Shown here: positions 1 to 6,677 of the stretch, piece after piece | Layout of the letters: each line of letters begins with the position of its first letter | How positions within the stretch are numbered: the stretch's first letter is position 1 | Assembly: GCA_038145175.1 (NCBI GenBank) | Contig: JAYQPE010000013.1 | Span: 1-11,552 of the forward strand | Origin: ATZT02 sp038145175 | GTDB taxonomy: Bacteria; Actinomycetota; Actinomycetes; S36-B12; UBA5976 | Reading direction: 5' to 3' | DNA length: 11,552 bases | Translations under genes and position numbers: made by a program | Notes under the pieces: generated by a model | Databases searched by the model: none | The model's input: only the letters and a program-made list of their open reading frames with translations | What the model was told of the DNA's origin: nothing

Positions 1-465
1 ACTCCTGGCCAAGGCTGGTACACGCTTATTCCAATAGCTTCAACTGTTCTTTGGGCTATTGGGTCTTTTTGGGCACAAAAAATTGAATTACCAAAATCTG
101 CTTTAACTACTGCTGCTTGGCAAACTTTATTTGGTGGAACTTGCGCGATTGGTGTGGGATTTTTAAGAGGTGAAGAAACTTTACTATTTTTCCAAGCTAG
201 AGAACTAGAAACATGGGTCGCATTTTTTTATATTTCAATAATGGGTGCGATTGCTTATAGTGCTTATGCATTTTTGTTAGATAATGCACCAATTTCTTTA
301 GTAGCAACTTATGCTTTCGTAAATCCTGTAGTTGCAGTTTTCTTAGGTGCAGTATTAAGAAATGAATTAATTACTTTTACGATTTTAACTGGAGGATTCA
401 TTGTTGTGATAGGAATTGCTTTAACAGTTTTAGGTGAAACTAAAAAAGAGATTGTTAATCCTTAA
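1..465 (+). CDS. EamA/DMT-family transporter, C-terminal part (5' end outside window)
   Basis: The reading frame is open from the first base, so the gene begins before the window; the GTG at 154 is internal. The visible 154 residues contain about five hydrophobic segments (roughly residues 7-26, 34-54, 72-93, 99-119 and 124-144). The last pair carries the pattern of a second EamA repeat, with alternative residues in the stretch SLVATYAFVNPVVAVFLGA followed by a late helix and a short charged tail (GETKKE). Members of this drug/metabolite transporter family are inner-membrane proteins with ten helices in two repeats, exporting amino acids or other small metabolites; the substrate cannot be told from this fragment. 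Its TAA overlaps the stop of the opposing aminotransferase gene by 4 bases. The family call is sound from the fold pattern; specificity is unknown. Confidence 0.8.
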   Translation, partial: TPGQGWYTLIPIASTVLWAIGSFWAQKIELPKSALTTAAWQTLFGGTCAIGVGFLRGEETLLFFQARELETWVAFFYISIMGAIAYSAYAFLLDNAPISLVATYAFVNPVVAVFLGAVLRNELITFTILTGGFIVVIGIALTVLGETKKEIVNP

Positions 466-1526
466 AAATTGAGGGCAATTTCAATAAATCTGTTATTAGC
501 TTCTTCTTCAGCAATTGTTACTCGTACTCCATCATCAGCAAACACTCGAACACTTAACCCATTTTGATCACAAATTTTGGCAAATTCCAAAGCTTTTTCT
601 TTTAAATCTAGCCAGATAAAATTTCCATCAGCTTTAGGTATTTTCCATCCAGCATTTGTTAAAGCTTCAACAACTCTTTGTCTTTCAGCAATTAATAACT
701 TAATTCTTTTTAGTAATTCTACTTCGTGATCAAGTGCAGCTAAACCTGCTTCTTCGGCTAAATTAGTCACTCCAAAAGTTAAAGCAACTTTAGTTAAAGC
801 TTCGATAACTTTAGGTTGAGCAATACAAAATCCAACTCTTAGTCCTGCCATTCCATACGCTTTAGAAAAAGTTCTTAAGATAGCCACATTTGGAATACCG
901 AAAGCATCTTTTACTCCATCAACTATTTCTGGATCAGTTACAAATTCTGAATACGCTTCATCAAGCACTACTAAAATAGATTTTGGAATTTTATTAATAA
1001 ATTCTAAAAAATCTTTTTTCTTTATTGCTGGTCCTGTTGGATTATTTGGCGAACATAACAATATGCAACTAGTTTTTTCATTAACTGCTTTTGCCATTGC
1101 ATCTAGATCATGTTCAAAACTATTTGTTAACGCAACCATTACAGGTTTAGCACCAGAAACTTTTGTAATTATTGGATAAGCCTCAAATGATCTCCAAGCA
1201 AAAATAACTTCGTTACCAACAGTTGAAGATGCTTGTATTAGTTGAGTCAATACTGCAACTGAACCTGTGCCAAGTTGAATATTTTCAATACCGACGTTGT
1301 ATTTTTTCGCTAATTTATTTTTAAGTCTTAACGATGCAGGATCTGGATATCTTTGAACTGTGCTGGCTGCTTTATTTATGGCTTCGACAATGGCAGGAAT
1401 TGGAGCATAAGGATTTTCATTCGCAGAGATTTTGAATGACTTTTTCCCTGGAATTTCTGCAGGTAGCGCACCTGCTTTGTATGCGGGCATGCTCTCTAAA
1501 TCGGCACGCATGCGAGGTTCAGTCAT
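462..1526 (-). CDS. pat: Pat/HisC-type aromatic amino acid aminotransferase
   Basis: A 354-residue class-I/II PLP aminotransferase of full length. Visible landmarks: SANENPYAP near residue 34, CSPNNPTGP at 158-166 (cofactor-binding Asn), LDEAYSEF at 188-195 (Asp189 for the pyridine nitrogen), the PLP lysine Lys222 in RTFSKAYGMAGLRVGF, and Arg335 in GVRVTIA for the substrate carboxylate. The stretch GNEVIFAWRSFEAYPI resembles, as I remember it, the mycobacterial phenylalanine aminotransferase Pat (HisC2) more than classical HisC, and no other his genes are nearby. The likely reaction is transamination of aromatic 2-oxo acids (phenylalanine/tyrosine synthesis), with histidinol phosphate as an alternative substrate. 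The ATG at 1526 has no Shine-Dalgarno sequence; a -10-like TAATCT lies 6 bases upstream, which would fit a leaderless mRNA. The gene is cytoplasmic and divergent from the DUF2142-like gene. Pat versus HisC is an inference. Confidence 0.85.
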   Translation of the reverse strand: MTEPRMRADLESMPAYKAGALPAEIPGKKSFKISANENPYAPIPAIVEAINKAASTVQRYPDPASLRLKNKLAKKYNVGIENIQLGTGSVAVLTQLIQASSTVGNEVIFAWRSFEAYPIITKVSGAKPVMVALTNSFEHDLDAMAKAVNEKTSCILLCSPNNPTGPAIKKKDFLEFINKIPKSILVVLDEAYSEFVTDPEIVDGVKDAFGIPNVAILRTFSKAYGMAGLRVGFCIAQPKVIEALTKVALTFGVTNLAEEAGLAALDHEVELLKRIKLLIAERQRVVEALTNAGWKIPKADGNFIWLDLKEKALEFAKICDQNGLSVRVFADDGVRVTIAEEEANNRFIEIALNF

Positions 1527-1532
1527 AAGTAA

Positions 1533-1561
1533 AGATTAGATGTTGGCCATTGCACTAATCT
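1533..1561. promoter_or_regulatory. Candidate divergent promoter pair with inverted TAATCT elements
   Basis: The 66-base gap between pat and the DUF2142-like gene holds a perfect inverted repeat: AGATTAG at 1533-1539 and CTAATCT at 1555-1561, separated by 15 bases. Read outward, each arm is a TAATCT hexamer that fits a relaxed actinobacterial -10 (TANNNT). The left one ends 6 bases before the pat ATG, so pat would be leaderless. The right one would give a leader of about 30 bases containing the AGGAG before the membrane-protein gene. No good -35 hexamer is seen at standard spacing for either. The same repeat could instead be an operator. Confidence 0.35.
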
Positions 1562-1584
1562 CAAGTGAGTAAATAGAGCAATTT

Positions 1585-1589
1585 AGGAG
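1585..1589 (+). promoter_or_regulatory. Ribosome binding site AGGAG deciding a TTG start
   Basis: AGGAG lies 3 bases before the TTG at 1593 and 9 bases before the in-frame TTG at 1599. The longer spacing is the better fit to normal initiation, so 1599 is preferred. No ATG or GTG competes in the vicinity. Confidence 0.6.
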
Positions 1590-1598
1590 TCTTTGCTT

Positions 1599-3086
1599 TT
1601 GAGAAAAACCATCGGAATTGCACTTGGGGCTTTGAGTTTTTTTGTTTCTTTATCCATCTGGGCTTTTGCTTCACCTCCAGGTTCTGCCCCTGATGATGAT
1701 TTTCACCTTCCCGCTATTTGGTGTTCTCACGGCAAAGTTGAAGGTATTTGTGATCCTGAATTCGCAGGTGATGGTTATGGAAAAACCTTAAGTCCGTTAT
1801 CACCTTCTGCAATTTGTTTTGCATTTAATTCTGAAACCAGTGCTGCTTGTCAATCAAGTCAAGTTGATTGGAACAGCAAAGAATTAAGAGGTTCTAGAAC
1901 TAATGAAACCGGAAGATTCCCTAATGGTTTTTATTGGACGATGAATTTATTGATTGGAGAAAACACACTTAATTCTGCAATGCTAATGAGAATTTTCAAC
2001 GCAATTCTTGCAACAATCTTGTTGACTATAACAGCCATATTTTCTAGTAAAAATATTAGATTTGCTTTAATCATTTCTTGGATTGCCTTAATTACTCCGT
2101 TGGCAAGTTTTACAATTCCATCCACGAATCCAAGTAGCTGGGCAATAATTGGTTTAGGAATTTATTGGGCAGCACTTTTATCTTTCTTAACTTCGAATAA
2201 TAAAACGCAAACAATTGTTACTGGGATTATTACAGTAATTACAGGATTAATGTCTATTAATTCAAGATCTGAATCAAGCCCTTATTTAATTTTAACTACT
2301 TTGCTAATTCTTTTCTTGCATACTAAATTTAGTAATTTATTCAAATTAAATATTAAATATTTAATTCCGTTAATTATCGGAGTAATTGCATTTATCGAAT
2401 TTTGGACAACACCTTCAACTTTAGGTTGGTCAACTGGATTACAAGGTGGCGATCCAAATAGAACTAGAGGGGAACTATTTTTTAGAAACTTAAGTCAATG
2501 GCCACGTTTCATTGATGGATCTGTAGGGGGATGGCCTCTTGGTTGGTTTGATACACCAATGCCTCCAATGACATCTTTCTTTGCATTATTAGTTTTAGTT
2601 TCCGTATTTTTTATGGGCTTAAGAATTACTAACGTTAAGAAAAATATTGCGCTATTGATATTAATGGGTGCCATTTTTTACATTCCTTTAAGAATTCTTT
2701 ATCTAGGTTTTAACTTTGTGGGAGAAGGAGTGCAACCTAGATATTTCTTACCTTTATTAATGGTGTTTCTTGGAATTGCGCTCTTGAGTTTTGAAAACGA
2801 TAAAAACATATTTTTTACTAAATCTCAAAGTTTTGTGCTTATCGGTTCAGCTGTAGTCGCTCATGCATTTGCACTTCACTACACAATGCGTAGATACATC
2901 ACAGGTGTAAGTTCCAGCTTCACCGGACCTGATAAAACTGACTGGAATTTAAACAAAGATGTTGAGTGGTGGTGGAGTTTCTTGCCAAGTCCATTAACAA
3001 CTTGGGCTATAGGAAGTGTTGCTTTTGCTTTAGCGATCTTAATTAGTTTTATTTTTGTTAATAAAAAATCTAAAGTATTAAATTAA
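1599..3086 (+). CDS. DUF2142-like multi-pass membrane protein
   Basis: About 495 residues with roughly twelve hydrophobic segments. An N-terminal helix or uncleaved signal (about residues 4-25) is followed by an external loop containing SPPGSAPDDDFHLPAIWC and four cysteines (about residues 42, 51, 73 and 84) that could form disulfides. A run of helices follows (about 132-150, 155-174, 182-198, 206-220, 228-243, 252-270, 322-341, 350-368, 380-397, 412-428 and 469-488). The acidic-His pattern after the first helix and the late QPRYFLPLL motif are what I associate with the DUF2142 family, whose members resemble GT-C glycosyltransferases and often occur with surface-polysaccharide genes; activity here is not known. 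The start is TTG, chosen at 1599 over 1593 because of the AGGAG spacing. The 3' end overlaps the opposing aminotransferase gene by 17 bases. No polysaccharide cluster is visible around it. Confidence 0.72.
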   Translation: MRKTIGIALGALSFFVSLSIWAFASPPGSAPDDDFHLPAIWCSHGKVEGICDPEFAGDGYGKTLSPLSPSAICFAFNSETSAACQSSQVDWNSKELRGSRTNETGRFPNGFYWTMNLLIGENTLNSAMLMRIFNAILATILLTITAIFSSKNIRFALIISWIALITPLASFTIPSTNPSSWAIIGLGIYWAALLSFLTSNNKTQTIVTGIITVITGLMSINSRSESSPYLILTTLLILFLHTKFSNLFKLNIKYLIPLIIGVIAFIEFWTTPSTLGWSTGLQGGDPNRTRGELFFRNLSQWPRFIDGSVGGWPLGWFDTPMPPMTSFFALLVLVSVFFMGLRITNVKKNIALLILMGAIFYIPLRILYLGFNFVGEGVQPRYFLPLLMVFLGIALLSFENDKNIFFTKSQSFVLIGSAVVAHAFALHYTMRRYITGVSSSFTGPDKTDWNLNKDVEWWWSFLPSPLTTWAIGSVAFALAILISFIFVNKKSKVLN

Positions 3087-4425
3087 CTGCTTCTTTAAAT
3101 ATTTTAGTGTGAGTATCCACATCTCTTTCTTTTGTGACTGGACACATTAATGCCATGTTGTGAAAAGGTGTCATTAAAATATCTCTATTAATTGTGTAAA
3201 GATGCATAAATTCATCTAATTCATCGTCACTCGCATTTGCTGATTGTGTGCCGTTTTTTGGTGCAGGTTTAGTAAATCTGTATTCGGCTCGTGCTCCCAA
3301 TTGACTAATTGACCAATTAATATTTGTTTCATCCAATATTTGTTGCACTTCATTTGTAAATTTTGTGGCTAATTTGATCATGTGTGAAAAATTATCTTTA
3401 GTTAATACTTTTTCTAAAGTAGCTCTCATTGCTGCAACAGATAATGCATTGCCAGATAGTGTTCCACCCACTCCACCAACGTCAACTAAATCAACTCCTG
3501 TTTGAGTTAAAGCTTTTTCAGCAAGTTCTTGAGTTATGCCATAAGCACCAGATGGAATTCCTCCACCAATTGATTTACCAATTGTGACAATGTCAGGATT
3601 TAAATTATTTGCTAACGTCATCCCGCCATAACCTGCAGAAAATGTGTGGGTTTCATCTATTAGTAAAAGTGATCCATATTTAGTAGCAAGTTCTCTCAAA
3701 CCTTCTAGAAAGCCTGGTTCTGGAAGCACAATTCCAATATTGGTTAAAGCAGGTTCGGTGATAATTACTGCCACATCACCATTTGCTAATGCTTTTTCCA
3801 CACTTTCTAAATCATTAAATTCTGCAACTCTGGTGGTCTCTTCAACATTAAAAGGTGCACCAACATTTCCAGGTCTTAATAAAGTTTCTCCGTTTTTGCC
3901 ACTTACTACAAATGTTTCATCAACTGTTCCGTGATATCCGTAAGAAACTGCTAGAACTTTTGATCTTTTAGTAACCATTCTGGCTAAACGAAGTGCCCAT
4001 CTATTTGCATCTGTTGCAGATAGTGAAAATGACCAAAGTGGAACTTTAAATCTGTTTTTTAATTCTTGAGCTACCCATTGAGCATCCTCGGTGGGAAGCA
4101 TTGTGGTGGCTCCACCTTTTTTGGTGTAGCGAAGATTTATTGCATCACTTACTGCATCTGGAGAATGTCCTGCCATTGCAGCAGTGTCTCCTAAAGCAAA
4201 ATCAATATATGTATGGCCATCAACTGAAACTATTGTGTTTCCTTTTGCGTAATCTAAATAGATTGGAAAACCACCAGACCATTTATTCATCCAAGTCATC
4301 GGAACTTTGCCAAATAAATTATTTGCTGAATTAAAAAGACTCAAAGATTTAGGATTACGTTCTTTATAAAGTGCACGTTCTTTAATTAACGCAGAATTTA
4401 ATTTATCTCTGTTAGCACTTGTCAT
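3070..4425 (-). CDS. Class-III PLP aminotransferase (HemL-like, substrate unknown)
   Basis: A 451-residue fold-type-I, class-III aminotransferase. Landmarks: GHTYIDFALGDTAAMAGHSP (70-89), LSATDANRWALRLAR (135-149) where related enzymes have a Ser-Gly-Thr-Glu-Ala cofactor-phosphate loop, YHGTVDETF (164-172), LLIDETHTFSAGYGG (254-268, Asp257 for the pyridine nitrogen), the PLP lysine Lys284 in IGKSIGGGIPSGAYG, and GTLSGN (321-326). Such proteins are usually labelled 'aspartate aminotransferase family' or glutamate-1-semialdehyde aminomutase-like. The SATDA loop and the long N-terminus argue against a true HemL, and no tetrapyrrole genes are nearby. The substrate is unknown; an omega-amino acid or amine is possible from the class. 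The ATG lies 5 bases after the dnaB stop with no clear Shine-Dalgarno, so translation is probably coupled to dnaB. The 3' end overlaps the DUF2142-like gene. Confidence 0.85.
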   Translation of the reverse strand: MTSANRDKLNSALIKERALYKERNPKSLSLFNSANNLFGKVPMTWMNKWSGGFPIYLDYAKGNTIVSVDGHTYIDFALGDTAAMAGHSPDAVSDAINLRYTKKGGATTMLPTEDAQWVAQELKNRFKVPLWSFSLSATDANRWALRLARMVTKRSKVLAVSYGYHGTVDETFVVSGKNGETLLRPGNVGAPFNVEETTRVAEFNDLESVEKALANGDVAVIITEPALTNIGIVLPEPGFLEGLRELATKYGSLLLIDETHTFSAGYGGMTLANNLNPDIVTIGKSIGGGIPSGAYGITQELAEKALTQTGVDLVDVGGVGGTLSGNALSVAAMRATLEKVLTKDNFSHMIKLATKFTNEVQQILDETNINWSISQLGARAEYRFTKPAPKNGTQSANASDDELDEFMHLYTINRDILMTPFHNMALMCPVTKERDVDTHTKIFKEAVNLIL

Positions 4426-4430
4426 GCTAG

Positions 4431-5810
4431 TTAATTTACAACAGGTGCAATTGCATTTATATTGTTAGGCATCTCAGCAAAACGAGAATAATGACCTTGG
4501 AAACTAACTTCTATTACTCCGGTTGGACCGTTTCTATGTTTTGCCACAATTAAGTCTGCTTCACCTTGTCTGTCGGATTCACGGTTGTAATGATCATCTC
4601 TATGGATCAAAATCACCACATCTGAATCTTGTTCCAAAGAACCTGATTCACGTAAGTCTGCCAACATTGGTCTCTTATCTGTTCTTTGTTCAGGACCACG
4701 ATTTAATTGTGAAATCGCTACAACTGGAACATCTAACTCTTTAGCTAAAAGTTTTAATGATCTTGAAAATTCTGAAACTTCTTGTTGTCTTGATTCAACT
4801 CTTCGACCACTTGTCATCAACTGTAAATAGTCGACAATGATTAATTTCAAATCATGTCTTTGTTTTAGTCTTCTACATTTAGCTCTAATTTCAGTAATAG
4901 TTAAGTTTGGTGAATCATCAATAAATAGTGGAGCATTTGAAACCCCGCTCATTTTTCGAGCAAGTTTTTGCCAATCATTTTCATTCATCTTGCCGCTTCT
5001 CATTGCAGTTAAACCAATTCCAGATTCAGCAGATAATAAACGCATTACAATTTCATTTCGACCCATTTCAAGAGAAAACACTGCTGAAGTTGCATTATTT
5101 TTTATTGAAGCAGCTCTAGCAAAATCTAAACCTAAAGTTGATTTACCCATACCAGGACGTGCAGCTAACATAATTAATTGTCCAGGTTGTAAACCATTCA
5201 GTAATTTATCTAAATCATTAAATCCAGTTGGAATACCAACTAATTTGTCACCATGTTGAGCAATTGCGTTCATTTCTTCTAACGCATCATTCATTAATTT
5301 ATCTAGTTTTTGATAATCATCTGCTGTTCTTCTATCTGTTACGTCATAAATTTCTGCTTGTGCGCGATCAACTAAATTATCAACTTCGCCTGTTTCGTCA
5401 TAACTCATTTGCACAATGCGTGTGCCAGCTTCAACTAATCTTCTTAAAATTGCTTTTTCTTTTACGATGCGTGCGTAATAACCAGCATTAGCTGCAGTAG
5501 GAACTGATGCAACCAAAGTATGTAAATAAGCAGCACCACCAATTTTTGCTAATTCACCACTTCGAGTTAATTCAGCTGCAATAGTTACTGCATCGGCTGG
5601 TTCACCGCGAGAATATAAATCAATAACTGTTGAAAAAATTGTTTGATGATTTGGTCTATAAAAATCGTGTTCTCTTACTTGTTCAACTACATCTGCAATT
5701 GCATCTTTGGATAAAAGCATTGCACCCAAAACACTTTGTTCAGCTGCTACATCTTGAGGGGGAGTTCTTGTTGGATCTTGGGGAGGAAGAGGTAATTCAG
5801 ATACGCTCAT
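4431..5810 (-). CDS. dnaB: Replicative DNA helicase DnaB
   Basis: A 459-residue DnaB, the hexameric 5'-3' helicase that unwinds DNA at the replication fork and binds primase. The N-terminal domain (about 18-120) begins with PPQDVAAEQSVLGAMLLSKD, and the RecA-like C-terminal domain starts near 190. Walker A is ARPGMGKST (217-225, Lys223), the catalytic glutamate is Glu248 in FSLEM, Walker B is LIIVDYLQLM (323-332), and KHRNGPTG (424-431) is the conserved C-terminal motif with the arginine finger region. Length is normal and none of these motifs is interrupted, so no intein is present, although inteins are common in actinobacterial DnaB. The start is supported by AAAAGGAG 4 bases upstream of the ATG. 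The usual actinobacterial partner operon (rplI) is close but separated by a + strand gene. Confidence 0.97.
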   Translation of the reverse strand: MSVSELPLPPQDPTRTPPQDVAAEQSVLGAMLLSKDAIADVVEQVREHDFYRPNHQTIFSTVIDLYSRGEPADAVTIAAELTRSGELAKIGGAAYLHTLVASVPTAANAGYYARIVKEKAILRRLVEAGTRIVQMSYDETGEVDNLVDRAQAEIYDVTDRRTADDYQKLDKLMNDALEEMNAIAQHGDKLVGIPTGFNDLDKLLNGLQPGQLIMLAARPGMGKSTLGLDFARAASIKNNATSAVFSLEMGRNEIVMRLLSAESGIGLTAMRSGKMNENDWQKLARKMSGVSNAPLFIDDSPNLTITEIRAKCRRLKQRHDLKLIIVDYLQLMTSGRRVESRQQEVSEFSRSLKLLAKELDVPVVAISQLNRGPEQRTDKRPMLADLRESGSLEQDSDVVILIHRDDHYNRESDRQGEADLIVAKHRNGPTGVIEVSFQGHYSRFAEMPNNINAIAPVVN

Positions 5811-5949
5811 TTCACTCCTTTTCCTTTAAATAGTTTTTGGGCAATAGTCACCACAAATAAATGTGCCAGCAACCACTGACATCGTTAATTATGAACTAAT
5901 TCCCTCACAAATAACCTAGGTCAACTACCGCCCAGGGCACAAAATTGCT

Positions 5950-6099
5950 TGTGGATGAACTTGTGGAAAAAACGGGGAAAACCGGTTTTTCGTGTGGGTT
6001 AATACAAGCCAAGCTGTGGAAAGAGTGGGGAGAATAAAAATATTTTTCCTTTCAATTTGGCTTTGACCTGCACAAATATTGAAAAGTGCTTGTGGGTAA
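5950..6099 (-). promoter_or_regulatory. Cluster of DnaA-box-like 9-mers (possible oriC or DnaA-controlled region)
   Basis: Read on the - strand, five 9-mers resemble the DnaA box TTATCCACA: TCATCCACA (5950-5958, one mismatch), TTTTCCACA (5962-5970, fits the relaxed TTWTNCACA), TAACCCACA (5993-6001, two mismatches), CTTTCCACA (6015-6023) and TTACCCACA (6091-6099, one mismatch). All have the same orientation, within 150 bases, interleaved with AT-rich palindromes. This is what an origin or a DnaA-regulated promoter looks like. Against an origin: dnaA and dnaN are not here, and the ribosomal operon to the right would run against the fork. Regulation of dnaB by DnaA is the milder reading. Confidence 0.4.
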
Positions 6100-6119
6100 A
6101 AAATATATTTTGTTAACCC
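6094..6119. repeat. Imperfect inverted repeat around an AT palindrome
   Basis: GGGTAA at 6094-6099 and TTAACCC at 6113-6119 flank the perfect palindrome AAAATATATTTT (6100-6111), giving a dyad of 26 bases just before the phosphatase gene. It has no U-tract and lies upstream of both flanking genes, so it is not an obvious terminator. It could be a protein-binding or unwinding element, or contain a -10 (TATATT at 6104-6109) for the phosphatase gene. Confidence 0.45.
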
Positions 6120-6160
6120 AACAACGTTTGTCACATTGAAAACATGAGAAACTTCTATAA

Positions 6161-6655
6161 ATGAATTTAAAAAATATTAAATCAATTACGGTTGTTTGTG
6201 CCGGAAATATTTGTAGATCACCAATTGGTGAAGTTGTATTAAAACAAAAACTTACAGAAGTTGGTTTAAGTATTGATGTTAATTCTGCAGGCACTGGAAA
6301 TTGGCATGAAGGTGAAAATGCTAATTCAAAAAGCATCAAAGTATTAACGGAAAAAGGTTACACAATTAAACACACAGCAAAACAATTCAAACAAAATTGG
6401 TTTGAAGAAAAAGATTTAATTCTTGTGATGGATCAACAAAATGAAAGAGATTTAATTAATATTGCTCCTTTAGAACATAAGAATAAAATTAAATATTTTA
6501 GAGAATTTGATAAATCAATTGAATCAAAAGACAAGAAAAACTTAATAGTCCCAGATCCATATTATGAACCAATTGATGCTTTCTATGAAGTTCTAGAAAT
6601 GTTAGAACAAGCATCAAACGGTTTAGTTGAAGAAATAAAAAAGGCCCAGCAATAG
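6161..6655 (+). CDS. Low-molecular-weight protein-tyrosine phosphatase
   Basis: A 164-residue cytoplasmic phosphatase of the LMW-PTP/arsenate-reductase-like fold. The P-loop VCAGNICRSP gives the CX5R signature (Cys13 nucleophile, Arg19). GTGNWHEG (44-51) is the conserved segment with the active-site aromatic, and PDPYY (131-135) supplies the general acid Asp132. Length is typical. Such enzymes remove phosphate from tyrosine residues, often on proteins controlling polysaccharide export; no partner kinase is visible here. The ATG at 6161 is preceded only by a weak GAGAAA. The coding sequence is rich in Lys, Asn and Ile codons and appears AT-richer than rplI or dnaB, which may point to separate ancestry. 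It sits on the opposite strand between rplI and dnaB, and its TAG lies in the loop of the downstream terminator. Confidence 0.93.
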   Translation: MNLKNIKSITVVCAGNICRSPIGEVVLKQKLTEVGLSIDVNSAGTGNWHEGENANSKSIKVLTEKGYTIKHTAKQFKQNWFEEKDLILVMDQQNERDLINIAPLEHKNKIKYFREFDKSIESKDKKNLIVPDPYYEPIDAFYEVLEMLEQASNGLVEEIKKAQQ

Positions 6656-6667
6656 CTGGGCCTTTTT
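6638..6667. terminator. Bidirectional rho-independent terminator
   Basis: A perfect stem GGCCCAGC (6643-6650) and GCTGGGCC (6655-6662) with a 4-base loop, flanked by AAAAA on the left and TTTTT on the right. It therefore has a U-tract in both directions. It ends the phosphatase mRNA (+) and the rpsF-ssb-rpsR-rplI mRNA (-), whose last stop is at 6678. The phosphatase stop codon (6653-6655) is inside the hairpin. Confidence 0.93.
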
Positions 6668-6677
6668 AAATTAATAC

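Larger units (their letters stand above)
5811..6160. other. 350-base intergenic region upstream of dnaB and the phosphatase gene
   Basis: No credible gene lies here. It holds the dnaB ribosome site at its left end, three copies of CACAAATA (5852, 5906 and 6071), a short palindrome GCCCAGGGC (5930-5938), a 12-base palindrome AAAACCGGTTTT (5978-5989), a cluster of DnaA-box-like 9-mers (5950-6099), and two 12-base AT palindromes, AAAAATATTTTT (6036-6047) and AAAATATATTTT (6100-6111). It must also contain promoters for the two divergent genes, but none stands out. On the dnaB side a TTGACC at 5919-5924 (- strand) could be a -35, without a convincing -10 at normal spacing. Confidence 0.7.

Noticed and set aside
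3644..4334. + strand open frames opposite the class-III aminotransferase
   Set aside because: The - strand frame carries all aminotransferase motifs; the + frames are shadows.
3070..4425. True glutamate-1-semialdehyde aminomutase (hemL)
   Set aside because: The cofactor loop and N-terminus differ from HemL and no haem genes are nearby, so only the class is assigned.
4431..5810. Possible intein in dnaB
   Set aside because: The Walker A and Walker B regions are continuous and total length is normal.
4523..5833. Several + strand open frames opposite dnaB
   Set aside because: Their Leu/His/Phe-rich translations are antisense shadows of a clearly real dnaB and have no recognisable domains.
5925..6339. 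Two overlapping - strand open frames in and beside the dnaB upstream gap
   Set aside because: They have low-complexity, Phe/Pro/Cys-rich translations without family features. One is largely antisense to the phosphatase gene and the other runs through the DnaA-box-like cluster.
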